The notes under the pieces: model-generated
What the model was told of the DNA's origin: nothing
Databases searched by the model: none
What the model saw: the letters and a program-made list of their open reading frames with translations, nothing else
Position numbers and translations under genes: made by a program
Part shown: positions 11,190-21,968 of the stretch, in pieces
How the letters are laid out: every line of letters starts with the position of its first letter
How positions within the stretch are numbered: position 1 is the stretch's first letter
Source of the DNA: Termitomyces sp. T153
Taxonomy: Eukaryota; Basidiomycota; Agaricomycetes; Agaricales; Lyophyllaceae
DNA: 64,000 nt
NCBI GenBank assembly: GCA_018296165.2
Contig: JACKQL020000105.1
Coordinates: 100,644-164,643, forward strand
Reading direction: 5' to 3'

Positions 11190-12030
11190 GGCATTCTCTG
11201 GTACATCGTTGCCGGCGTGGCATTCTGGGCGAGTAACAGATCTGACGAGGTTCCTCCGGTTGTCCAACGCGTTGGAAGAATCTCAAGGCAGATTGCGATA
11301 ACATCGAACATCACCGTCTGCTTGCCATATTCAAATCAGGACTGAGAGCTGGATTTACTAGGGCTGGACATCGATTCGGAACAGACAAACAACCAATTTC
11401 AACCGACGCCATATAATTTTCCTACAGAGTATTGACAACCTTACCGCTCTGCATGAGGCTATGCATGAGGAACCTTCATGACACGAGAATGATGCGGTGA
11501 GTCCACCCTTCCGACTCCAATACTTTGAATACCTTTCAATCGTGGCTCATTTTCACAAAGCATGCGCAAACTTCTATGGAAGAGCACAAGGAGGTCGGTA
11601 AAGCGTTGTTCCGAAGGATCTACGGCGAGACAGCAGATTCGATACAGGTTTTATATCTAATAACATGATACCCAGACTTGGGTGAGTTCGCCGCGAGCTT
11701 GCTTTGAGGCGCACTGCTGACCATTAAAAAGAATGGTTTAACAAAAGCATTATGTATGGTGTAAATCATGGGTTTACAGATATCTTGTCGCCAATGGGGA
11801 CATCATATACAATGATCGCGGCTCTTACAGGTAAGCCCTGGGTCCATTTCTATTTTACTCACCGTGTTGCCGTGGTTCTATCTGACATTTATCCTCTCAA
11901 TAACCCCTTAGTGACCGATAATCCTTGCCAGATCTAGTAGCACTTCGATGGCGCTCTACGGGGAGGCGCAACGTTGAAAGAAGTACAATCCGTTCATACG
12001 ATGTCCATGAAAGTGTCAATGGAGCAATGA
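11190..12030 (+). pseudogene. Carboxymuconolactone decarboxylase-family pseudogene
   Basis: The order of conserved segments follows the fungal family: WYIVAGVAFWASNRSDEVPPV at the start, then LTALHEAMHEE, then EEHKEVGKALFRRIYGE, then YPDL, then WFNKSIMYGVNHGFTD, and finally DGALRGGATLKEV at the end. Members are small alpha-helical proteins with peroxidase or decarboxylase activity. The frame is broken repeatedly: a shift near 11280, TGA 11479-11481, TGA 11666-11668 and a double TAG at 11935-11940, where the family has a Trp-His pair. The introns (about 11500-11570, 11696-11730 and 11832-11911) still look spliceable. The final stop is TGA 12028-12030. This is a dead copy. Confidence 0.75.
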
Positions 12031-13152
12031 GGTTCCAAAAATCAGGGAATCTTTTATAATGACAGGAGAATGGATATTGAAAACGCAGGAGAGGAAGAAT
12101 AATGACACGAATGGTATTGTATTATGTATTGAATATATGGGGAGTGACTCAGCATGACAATGATCCGACTTTCTAAAGAATGGACCAGACAAGCATGAGA
12201 GCTCAAGCAAGCTTCCTAAACAGATTGCTTGACTCAACATAAGTACTCTGGAGTACCCAGACAGTCGAGAACGTTTCAACTTCGTAATCGGTACTTGGTA
12301 TTCCTCTCCGTTATCGATGAGTTCTTTTTTACTAAACGCTTTCCCAGTACTAATATTTGACCCTAAGACTTGCAGGACTTCATTGACTCTCCTAGATATG
12401 ATTGAAGCCGACGCAAAGGGTCGCATAGACTCACTACTTCTAGACGGGACGAGTTGAGTCCTCCTAGGATCCGAGACTGACATTAGTCATTTTGGCTGGC
12501 ACTTACATACTGGAATGCGTTCACGGTGTACCCCCAATGTCAGGTGAGCATGTACGATAGAAATATATAGCTTATTACTATCTTACCCGTTACGGGCCAG
12601 TTATATTCGTACAATCCGGCGGTTATAGGAAATCAAATGCAGAAGTTCGTCATGTAGACGTCATTTGTTTTTGCAATTTACAAATTCGCACAATCCGATT
12701 GGCACCCAGCACGTCTTGCAAAAATATCTTGATCATCACAACCTCGACCACGACCAGCCTCGACCAGCCTCGACCGAGTTTGTGTTCTGTGTACATTACA
12801 TGACACTCAAATTCTGCTTTCTCAGCGAAATCGCCGATACGGAAAGATAAACGTGACTTGACCTTTCTCGCTATGCTGAATGCTTCTGAAGGCTCCGCCA
12901 ACGACATACACACGATTGCCGTCGTGCAGTTCCGGTAAATTCCTCCAAACAAGGCCAGACAGGGCTAGGCAGGATCTGATTCTCCGTAATCACTATTATT
13001 ATCTGTAACCACTATTATTTTCCGTGACCACTAATCATGTGTACGCTTTGGCCCCACCTTGAGGAAACGCACCCGGTTTTCAACGACCATGGACAAGATA
13101 AATGTCGTGATGGCGCGTAATATAACTCATTCATTGGCGCCACATCCGTTGC
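12031..13152. other. Spacer, nothing recognised
   Basis: A 155-codon minus-strand frame (12016-12483) overlaps the pseudogene end and shows no family features. A short CGACCAGCCT-type tandem repeat lies at about 12745-12775. Confidence 0.4.
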
Positions 13153-13992
13153 ATGAACCCTACCACCAAACTGCGTCACAAAATGCAACAGATCGACCCT
13201 GTTTCGCTGAACCATCTCCTCACCCGCGTCACCTACCTCCGTAACTTTATAGGTTTCACCACCGAGGACGCTGATGCTCTTCATGCCGCCACGCCCGTTG
13301 TCAGGCCTCTGGTGCCCACCGTCGTCAACATGGTCTATGGTAAACTCTTTGGCTTCGATATCACAGCGAAAGCGTTCGTACCGCGACAGACCGGCTATGA
13401 AGGCGTCGCCCCGGTGAACCTCGAAGAGCTCAGTCAAGATCACCCCCAGATCAAGTTCAGGAAGGACTTCTTAGCGCAGTATTGTAGGAAGCTCGTCACG
13501 ATGGATTACGAGAAGGAGAGTACGTGGGAGTATTTGGATAAGGTTGCATTAATGCACACCGGCGAGACGGGATTTAAGCATCGGTATGTGTCTATTTCTC
13601 CTCGCGTGGTCAGCTGGTGCTGATTCGGGCGGTAGGGAAAAGAAATCTAGTCTTCGTGTCGAATATATTCACTGCGGAATCCTACTAGGATACGTCGAAG
13701 ACATCCTCGTCAACGCCGTCGCAACACATCCCGACCTCGATCTCGATACCAAAACCGCAGTAATCCGAGCCTTGAACAAGGTTAGTTTACTCCCTTTCTC
13801 TGTACGACATTGTCCCATGCCAAATACTTTTCTGCACACACCAAGATTCTGTGCATTCAGAACGACCTCTTTGCACGCCACTACGTCGCTGACAACGAGT
13901 CACAGGTCAATGCTGTCAGCCGGACTCCATCGATGTCCGCCCTCGTAGCGGGTGGGGCTTTGTTACTGGGCGCGTGTTACTTGGGAAATTGA
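13153..13992 (+). CDS. Protoglobin-domain heme protein with hydrophobic C-terminal tail
   Basis: Exons are 13153-13583, 13636-13780 and 13846-13992; the product is 240 residues. The introns are GT-AG (GTATGT...GGTAG and GTTAGT...CAAG). The second acceptor was chosen because it restores the conserved KILCIQNDLFARHY run. The body matches fungal protoglobins, single-domain relatives of globin-coupled sensors: DITAKAFVPRQTGYEG, HPQIKFRKDFL, MDYEKE, KVALMHTGE (with the likely proximal histidine), then VEYIHCGILLGYVEDI. Such proteins bind heme and small gases. The last 20 residues (SALVAGGALLLGACYL) form a hydrophobic segment that could anchor the protein in a membrane by its tail. ATG 13153 was used; an in-frame ATG ten codons later is also possible. 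Confidence 0.85.
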
Positions 13993-16684
13993 CTGGTACC
14001 GGGGGAACTTGTTCTTGTTGAGACCGCGTTTCCGTTCGAATACAATATGGGAGTATGAAAATGTATGAATATGCTCAGACCCTATATATCTGTAATTTAG
14101 TTATTGAATATTTAGAATTGAAATACCTCTGCTCTTGTAATTCCAGGATTTTGTAGTCTGGTGATAGCTGTTCTGAGTCACAGTGGGACTCTGATACCAT
14201 TCATACACGGAAGAAGGCGAGCGGACCACATAGAGGCAGTATCCACACTTGTGTCGAAAGGAACTTCGAACATAAGAGGGGCAGTGGGCGGTAGGTATAT
14301 GACATGTAAGTGGAAGGAGCGCATTGGCTCTGGCAACGACTGCTATCTGAGAGATGTCGACCTAAGTAGTCCTGACTCCTGGCCGAAAGGCAGAATCTGG
14401 TCGTCCTCAACTTATCTCCATCGTGGCAGTGACCTGTGACCCGGGTCACGAATTTCTTTTCTCGCCAACTTCCAAAATGTGGGAATCGCTCCGGTAGAGT
14501 GCGGCACGCGAGCCTCGACTTGTTCTTCGAAACGTTGGAGATCACTCTGTCTTATTCCGTTGTACAATCAGCGCCGGATCGATTCTATTAAGGCTGTCTG
14601 TGCACTCTCGTCGTGCTTATAAGTGTATCATAGTCGAAGTATTCTACTTCCTCGGAAAGTCTGATGTTTTTTTGTCAGACCATTGAAGTTCTTGTAACTC
14701 TCGCAAGTTGTGCCTCGATGTCTTCTATTTTCGATTGTGGATGATTTTCTGGAATGAATACGCCTCCTGATAAATATTCGATCAATTACTACCTTGTGCA
14801 AACCATTCGCTATGCTTATCTGCGACGTCACCTCATGATTGGCTTCTATATCTCTAAATCGTGCTCCTTCCATGCGACTCTAGTCTACCCTTGCAAATGA
14901 AGATAACTTCACTGCTTGGGTCATCTAGTTGTGAAACACCTGAGTTCGCCATTGCTGTGGAGTATAAGCATCGAGTTCCACATGCATTCGAGGAACTCTC
15001 CCAGAGCAGAAGAGGAAACCAAGAGAATGTCTTTGTTTTAAGTTCGTACCTCGGCAATCCTTGCCCCCTTGAACACAGACTAAACACATTACTCATCCAG
15101 GCTGCGCAGAGAAGAAGCTTGTTTCAACCATCCTGTAACGAAGTACAGAACCAACTCGGCGCAGCCAAATATGTAGAGTCAAGATCCCTCCGGGCTAACT
15201 CTTTTCCTGCTTTACTGGACGGCGACCTACTCACACGTCATTACTCAGGCACAATATACAGATTGACAATAGATCGATGGACCTCATTCTCGCACCTATG
15301 TACTGCAGATACGTGAATGCTTGACATATACTCTTCATCAACTAGTTCCGCGTGCGTCTCCAGTTTGTTCCTTCATATGTGGTATCTTTCACAATGCTCT
15401 CTTTCACCCTCATGGCTTAGACCGTGATAATACATATGATGATATGCGAAACCCGGGTTCGGATGGCAGCCCCTCTCTCTCCGTGCTAGATTTTCTTGTT
15501 CAACGCGTTTCGTCTTACGTCGATCCTCAGGTTTGAAACACAAGTGATATTTCGTTGTTTCCACCGGTCTACCTGAACGTTCGATGACCTGGCGGTTACT
15601 CAGTAATGAAGACCGAATGTTCCACTGTGTTCTGTATTCAATCTGCAAGAACGGGTTGATAGTACGCTTTTTTGGCTTCTAATGCTTATCTGCCCAGCTT
15701 ACCCTGACGAGAATATCCCCATCTTTCCGTCTTGGCATCACGTGCACAGGAGGATGAAGGTATCGAAATCAAACATTTGTGTGTATCAAGACCAATGCGA
15801 TAGCCCGAGGAGACGGTCAAGTGCCTGGGAGGAAGACTGAGCACAGGAGAGACCGCAGAGACTCTCCTTGTAACAAAGATCTTTCTTCCAAGTAATTGAC
15901 AGAGATCTACGAAACAGTCACGCAGGGTTCGCAACGATATTTTTGAGCCGAGGTACTCTTCCGTCTTTCCGTGACTTCAGGAACTACTACGCAGGAGTTC
16001 CTGGATCGGCATCACACCTCCAATTTCGATTATGTACAGCGCGGACTTCAGTGGACAATCAATCATTGTCATGATTCGTGTACTCAAAGAACGTTTTAAT
16101 CTGTTTGGTGACCAACTCTTTTGGTAGGTTCAATCCTCTCGTGCGATGCTGGGCCGGGAACATTCACAAAATTCAACCAGTGCCTAACTGGCCATCGTAA
16201 ATGATATATTTTGAAGTCATCTTTATGGATGGACCATATCATGGATCTATAGTAAGATGTACTGATTCTGATATTCCAGCTCCATTTCTTCTTTATATCA
16301 AAGGTTAACAATTGAAAGGTCGACGTAGGAGGAAACATACTGCTCGGCTTAACGTCGTTCTAATCATCATTCTCTAGTTGAATTGCGCGCCTTTAGCAAG
16401 AAATCCGTTCATAATAGGTTCCGGACTTCATCTTCCGTGGAAACCGGCCTCCACCTCAAGCATCTACAACATGTCCTCCATTGACAATTGTCTAAAGACC
16501 TCAATTGCCGGTATATACGCTTTCCCCACCATCGACCATCTAATCGTCCCAGACTTGAGCCGAGACTCAAGTTTCATCGAGCTTTTAAACTCATGCAAAC
16601 TACCCGCGCTTCCAAACTCGCTCTACTCTGGACTATCGCAATTCTCCTGAAACATTACTGCATTTATATCTCTGAAGAATACGA
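13993..16684. other. Spacer, nothing recognised
   Basis: The longest frame (14861-15316, plus, 151 codons) and a second at 16378-16650 show no motif I know. No RNA gene or clear repeat was seen in these 2.7 kb. Confidence 0.4.
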
Positions 16685-16690
16685 TATAAA
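16685..16690 (+). promoter_or_regulatory. TATA box of the P450 gene
   Basis: TATAAA lies 41 bases before the ATG at 16731, followed by a pyrimidine-rich leader. Confidence 0.5.
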
Positions 16691-16730
16691 GGCCTTGCTT
16701 TCTGCTCCAGTCAAGTAGCTCTCAACGACC

Positions 16731-18777
16731 ATGTCCACTCTCGCGATCTGTCTAATCTTTGTTTCTCTTCTAATGTCAAAGCGCTTCCTCTGGAAGCCGA
16801 AATTCTGTTTACCTCCCGGACCCAAAGGCTGGCCAGTAATTGGAAACCTCTTCGATATGCCCAAAGAAATGACATGGCAGACCTTTGCACAATGGGGAAA
16901 AACATACGGTTAGTTCGTATCTAAGAATGACGCACTGTTTTCACCTTCGCCAGGCGATATATCTTCGGTGACCGTTTTTGGGCAAAGTATCATCATCATC
17001 AACTCCGTCGAGGTTGCTCACAAGCTTCTTAACGAAAAGGGACGTATTTACTCCGATAGACCTGTACTTCCAATGGGCGGAGAGTTAATCGGATGGAAAA
17101 ATGCCATACCCCTCTTACGTTACGGGGACAAATTTCAGCTTCACAGAAAGAGATTCCATCAGCTTTTTGGCACTCCTGCAGCAACCAAAACGTTGCACGA
17201 GACAGAGAACATAGGAGTACGGAACTTCTTGCGTAACGTTTGCAACAGTCCTGGAGATCTCACGGCGTATATCAAACAGTGAGTTGTGCATCCACCTCAC
17301 TCTAGCATTTTTCTTTGACATTCCCTCGGTCCTCCACAGACATGTTGGCACATTCGCTCTTGACATTGTGTATGGCTACGAAGCGAAGGAGGAAGACGAT
17401 CCGTTTATTCATTTTATCGATCGTGGTATGGAGCAGTTCTCAGTCGCTACGGCCCCAGGTGCATTCCTCGTTGATGTCTTTCCGCTGCGTAAGTAGAAAA
17501 CAGCCAAGTGTGCCTATCAACTGACATGTAGCCATCTAATTCCAGTTCGGTACCTGCCTTCATGGCTTCCTGGAGGTGGATTTCACTCTCAAGCGCGAGT
17601 GTGGGGTAGAGATCTGAATGATATGGTGACGAAGCCATACGAGTACATGATGCCTCGGGTGGTGTGTCAATGACTCGCATCCTGAACTCTGTTACTCATA
17701 CATGCATAGGCTACCGGCACGGAACACCACTCTTTCTTATCAACCTTCTCGGAACCTGGCATTGACTCTGCCAGTGTATCCGATGACCTGAAATGGAATG
17801 CGAGCACCATAGCTGCTGGGAAGTTCTCAACAGTACGTTCTTGGGCTGTATTTGAGTCATCCACTCACCTCAAGATTTTAGGGAATCTCAATGATTAAAG
17901 CTTTCTTCCTGTTTATGTCATTGTACCCCGAAGTACAAATCCAGGCGTGTGCCGAGATTGATGCAGTAGTAGGCACTGATAGGTTCCCAACCCATGACGA
18001 TCGTGTCAATCTTCCTTACATTGATGCTATCTGTCAAGAGGTTCTTCGTTTGCACACTGTGGTTCCTAATGGTCCGTTTCTGTAACTTCCACCAAATGGA
18101 AACCATCTCATCACATCCACTGGGCTTTAGGCCTTCCTCACGTCGTCATGGAAGACGATATTCACGAAGGTTATTTAATTCCCAAGGGCTCAATTGTGGT
18201 GGCGAATATATGGTAATTGTCTGTTTGTTACTCAACTCAGGTGGTTGATAGTTTTATAGGAACATGCTGCATGGCCCAGATACATATGCCGATCCATATA
18301 CTTTCAATCCTTCTCGGTTCATCTCAAGCGAAGGTCACGTCGCTGAACGTGATATATATGACACTGTCTTTGGATTTGGGAGGCGGTATGTGACATTATT
18401 TTGAATGTCCTTTGTCATAGCTGAATTTATCGTTGTTACCAAGTATCTGTCCAGGTGTGTAAAAACAATCAAAGGGCCTTCAAACGATCCAGATCGTATT
18501 TTATAGGCCGTGTACTTGCCGACGAATCGCTTTTCATTCTAGTGGCCATGTCACTAGCTGTCCTTCAGATTTCCAAAAGCGTCAATAAGGACGGGAACGT
18601 CATAGAGCCAGCATTCATACAACTGAGCGGATCTGTGAGGTATAACATGTTCAAAATGTCTGTACTGTGAATACACTGACACGCTTATTCAGTCAGCCCG
18701 CTCCATTCCAATGTTCAATCAAGGCTCGTTCTCCAGCAGCACTCGCTCTTTTACAAAGGTCGCAGGCCGACGAGTAG
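16731..18777 (+). CDS. Cytochrome P450 monooxygenase, 11 exons
   Basis: Exons: 16731-16908, 16954-17278, 17340-17488, 17546-17661, 17710-17832, 17882-18071, 18131-18212, 18260-18385, 18444-18454, 18507-18639, 18693-18777. Phases close to 505 residues. An N-terminal membrane helix is followed by the hinge LPPGPKGWPVIGN. EVLR (350-353) is the K-helix ExxR, FNPSRF the PERF-like motif, and FGFGRRICPG (425-434) the heme loop with Cys432. The cysteine codon sits in an 11-nt exon. Where most P450s have AGxDT in the I helix this protein has AGKFST, so the acid of the oxygen-activating acid-alcohol pair is replaced. It should be an endoplasmic-reticulum enzyme that hydroxylates a lipophilic compound. 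It resembles basidiomycete CYP families used in secondary metabolism. Confidence 0.92.
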
Positions 18778-18997
18778 GAAAGAAAACTCGAATCCAAAGT
18801 AGCTATACGCCTATACACCATACTTGATGAACATTTCTAGAATGCTAGCCTGTCGCTTTGAGATCTTTGCCATGATCATGCTTTACATCGGCTACGACTA
18901 CCCTGGAGCTGCCAAATTGAATGACCCATCACAGCCCATCGCGGCACATCATCGTCTCCACCGTCTCCGTGATCAGCAACTTGGGAGGAACTAAGGC

Positions 18998-19002
18998 AAA
19001 AA
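18998..19002 (-). terminator. RNA polymerase III terminator for tRNA-Leu
   Basis: Five A on the plus strand give a T5 run on the transcribed (minus) strand, 15 bases past the tRNA end. Confidence 0.6.
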
Positions 19003-19017
19003 CATGTCTCCAGACGA

Positions 19018-19121
19018 TGATGAGAGGGAGATTCGAACTCCCGCCCCCGAAGAGACCAGATAATGATAAGGTGATCAAGCTTACCTTAGTCTGGCGCCTT
19101 AGACCGCTCGGCCATCTCACC
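19018..19121 (-). tRNA. tRNA-Leu(AAG) with a 22-nt intron
   Basis: Read on the minus strand: acceptor GGTGAGA pairs with TCTCATC (one G-U), discriminator A. The D arm has GGCCGAGCGGTCTAAGGC (box A). The anticodon stem is CCAGA/TCTGG, with anticodon AAG at 19085-19087. The intron is 19062-19083, one base after the anticodon. A long variable arm typical of Leu is followed by the T arm GGGAG-TTCGAAT-CTCCC (box B). Confidence 0.93.
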
Positions 19122-21293
19122 ATAACGAGATTAAAACTGAGCGGTCTTGACAGGTCCCAAGATGATACCCTATTTGAGGAACTTCCTTGTGATCAACCAA
19201 GGATGTGATTCAGTGATGGATAACGGTTCCTCATCTTCAAGTAGATGAATAGTAATAATGTATACTCGGTTTCAACTCTTCATTCATCCCCGTTATTCCG
19301 TCTCCGATCTCCCAGCCTGCACAATTGCACATTCAACCTGAGGGCCTGATCGACCCAAGGCCACCTCCGTCGTACCCTCCGATTCAACGCATACATATTG
19401 ATATACAAACCCTTCCTTTCAGTCTTTTCCCTCCTCATTCTGGTATCCCTCGTCTATGTTCCTATCCGCGCCCGTCTCGTGAAATTGAATCGATCCCCTG
19501 ACTTAGTCATCCCCATCCTAGAATATCGACCCCTTATTGATGATTGCCTGATGCATCCGCGGCGTCTATATCCTAGCATCATCGCGTGGCAATCTGATGA
19601 GCTTGCAATATATGACGTCGCTCGTCTCGTTGAACACATAATAACGGACGTGGATAAAGACGCATCGTTCGGGGTTTGCATGAATGTCATTGGTATAGTA
19701 TTCAAGTGATCGAGAGAAATGCGAGATGTGTGGCCAGCCGTGGGAAGTGTTCCTCGTCGCCGCAAGCACAAAACCGACGATTGTCTTTTCTGCGACAATA
19801 TAAAAAGCTAGTGAAAGAAACTTGATGCCCAAGACACTCCATCCCAACGAAGTCCGATCCAAACGATTGGCGGCATGAGTACTGGTCCAAAAAAAGACTT
19901 CTTTCGGATTCTCATATTCTCACCGCTCGCTGTCCTTTGCTGCGTCTGTGATAATCGTGTATATCAATTCCACGAAGAACCTAACATGAACCACAGGTAC
20001 CCTATGTAAACAATGCAACTGATGGTACACCAGCCTTCCCCATCGTCAACGCTAGAATCCGACCCGGCCAAGATTCGTATAGCCGCCACCGACCCTCATT
20101 CATCGCCATCGATATCCATTAGTACCACTCCAATATCTCCTTCCTTCGCTACATCTTGCCGCATCGTTAAGTTGGGTTCAAATGCTGGTGAAGACGGGGT
20201 CAGCGGTGTGTCGTCGTGTTTCTTTTGTTCTGTCATTCTCCGTGTTGCTCGCTGTCATGAACCGGTCCCGCATTTCTGTCCATAGTCCCCCCGCATGCAC
20301 AGATAGCTCACACCATCATGATATCTGATGCGTAATGAGTTCCCTAGATGTTCTGCTTATTTCTCCTCTGAAACTGGTTCTATATCAAAGAGTCACTCAG
20401 TCATCGGAGAGCAGTCGTCATGTAGACATTTTCCAAACTGCCGACATATCTGTCGTTGACGCTGCATTCCTCTTAACTCATGTGACCGCTACCTCTGTAC
20501 ATTCCGGAGTAATATTGAAATTCTCTTCCGATCAATCCCAATCACATATTTCTTCTAGCCTTTGTCAAAGTTTTAGACATATCAGATCCAGGTCTCCCTT
20601 GGGTTTCGGTACTTCTCAATGAGTCGTTGGTTCATAATAACTTTGTTGCAACAGATTAGTTAGTTACCACCAAGTAGAGAGACCTAGCCACTTCTGCTTT
20701 CATCATAATGGAAGAAATGTCTGTACAGAAATATCCATCTCATGATCGTTACCAATATAATGACCAACGAGTTTCTTCAATCCTCCATAAGAGGTAATCG
20801 CTCAATATCTTAATTTTGCGTATGTCCGTCATTAATACCTTTGAAAAGCGTCTGCTACTGAATTCGTTATCACGCCACAAGGGTATCAAAAACATTGGCA
20901 ATGTCATTAAGCTATCAATTATCGTGGAAAGGCACAGCTTGAAAAGCTAAAGCATAAACTCTTCGTCGCACGTATGATTTCTCCTATTGATTGTTACATT
21001 GTCAGAGTCTATGACGAGTACTGGTTTATACTGTTGTGTAATACGTTCTATGTGAGGCATTGTACGAATCGGTGAGCAAGTCTCTCAGGTATTTATATAC
21101 TTAATGAAAGAAATAGTCTAAGCGGATGAAATAGTTGGAAAGGCGATAAAGTAGTTCATAATATAGCTTTTATCTGTTTTCGGTGCCGTAAGAAGCGTGG
21201 ATGGAGTGGCGTTGAACCTCACTCTCCGAAGTTTTTGTAGGGAAATGGTGGGGTGAAGGGCCGTAGGTGGTAAGGGGTTTGGACGTGCAGGGG
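19122..21293. other. Spacer with possible gene relics
   Basis: A plus-strand frame at 19398-19709 starts with a hydrophobic helix (FLSVFSLLILVSLVYV) and continues with a plausible soluble part (RLYPSIIAWQSDELAIYDVARL). It matches nothing I can name, and the following frame contains stops. A Ser-rich frame lies at 20013-20285. Nothing is recognised in 20300-21290. Confidence 0.3.
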
Positions 21294-21968
21294 TCAATCA
21301 ACGTTGAGCTGCCAAACATCAGTTGCATACGATGTTCCCGAAAGTCCCAAAAAGCGGTGTCGTCCTCCCAATAAATCAATCCGTTTGATACCCCACTGCA
21401 ACTGCCTTTGTGTGTCCGGTCCTCGCTCGCAGCGTTCATAGTAAGCGGCGTTCACCTCAGGCACTAAGTCCCGAGGAACAGTTTTGTATTCCTTCGCTGT
21501 CGTTGGGAGGAGCAACGCGTGATATATAGTGTGGAAGACGTCAGAGATGGTGACGTAGCCGACATCACCAGCGAGGACACTAATGGGTGCAAGGAGGGTA
21601 GGATACGTGATGTAGAGCGCAGGAAGAGGCGGTTCTGTCGCAGCTTCGTGAATTTCGGGTAGCGTGATCTGAGAGTTGAGGAGGAACGTCGGAGGGTGGG
21701 TGACATCGTAGTCCAGGGCTGGGAGGCTGCCCTTCAGTGGGTTGAAAGCAAGGAAGAAGTGGATATTCATTTCGTCGAGCGGCGGCTTGGGCACAGGGTT
21801 CTTCTTGGCCTCAAATCGTGGGTTGAACATAGGCCCTGGGTGCATAGGCGGTGTTGGTGGGTCCGAAAATGAAGTTAAAGATGCTGTTGAGAACGTTGGG
21901 GAAGGAGTGGAAGGAATTGGTGAGTACGCTGCATTAACCGGGGCGAATGATACGCGTTTCGCCATCAA
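21294..21968 (-). CDS. DUF6699 domain protein (copy 1)
   Basis: Single exon, 224 residues, ATG 21968-21966. The N-terminal third is rich in Ser, Pro and Thr (TPSPTFSTASLTSFSDPPTP) and looks disordered. Residues about 70-220 match the basidiomycete domain of unknown function DUF6699: a short strand-rich core, ITLPEIHEAATEPPLPAL, then VTISDVFHTIYHALL, and the C-terminal signature RIDLLGGRHRFLGLSG. No catalytic motif is visible, and the function of the family is unknown. A second member lies at 27996-28895, so two DUF6699 genes, both on the minus strand, flank the GH30 gene. Confidence 0.8.
   Translation of the reverse strand: MMAKRVSFAPVNAAYSPIPSTPSPTFSTASLTSFSDPPTPPMHPGPMFNPRFEAKKNPVPKPPLDEMNIHFFLAFNPLKGSLPALDYDVTHPPTFLLNSQITLPEIHEAATEPPLPALYITYPTLLAPISVLAGDVGYVTISDVFHTIYHALLLPTTAKEYKTVPRDLVPEVNAAYYERCERGPDTQRQLQWGIKRIDLLGGRHRFLGLSGTSYATDVWQLNVD

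Noticed and set aside
11655..11682. A 28-nt intron (GTTTTA...CCCAG) that would remove a stop in the CMD-family gene
   Set aside because: It is too short for any known spliceosomal intron in these fungi, and other stops and a shift remain.
12016..12483. 155-codon minus-strand frame
   Set aside because: It overlaps the CMD-family pseudogene end, has no recognisable domain and no splice-supported context.
19398..19709. Possible STE3-type pheromone receptor remnant
   Set aside because: Only one hydrophobic helix is present and the following residues do not follow the receptor pattern. The resemblance was limited to a few residues in shifting frames.
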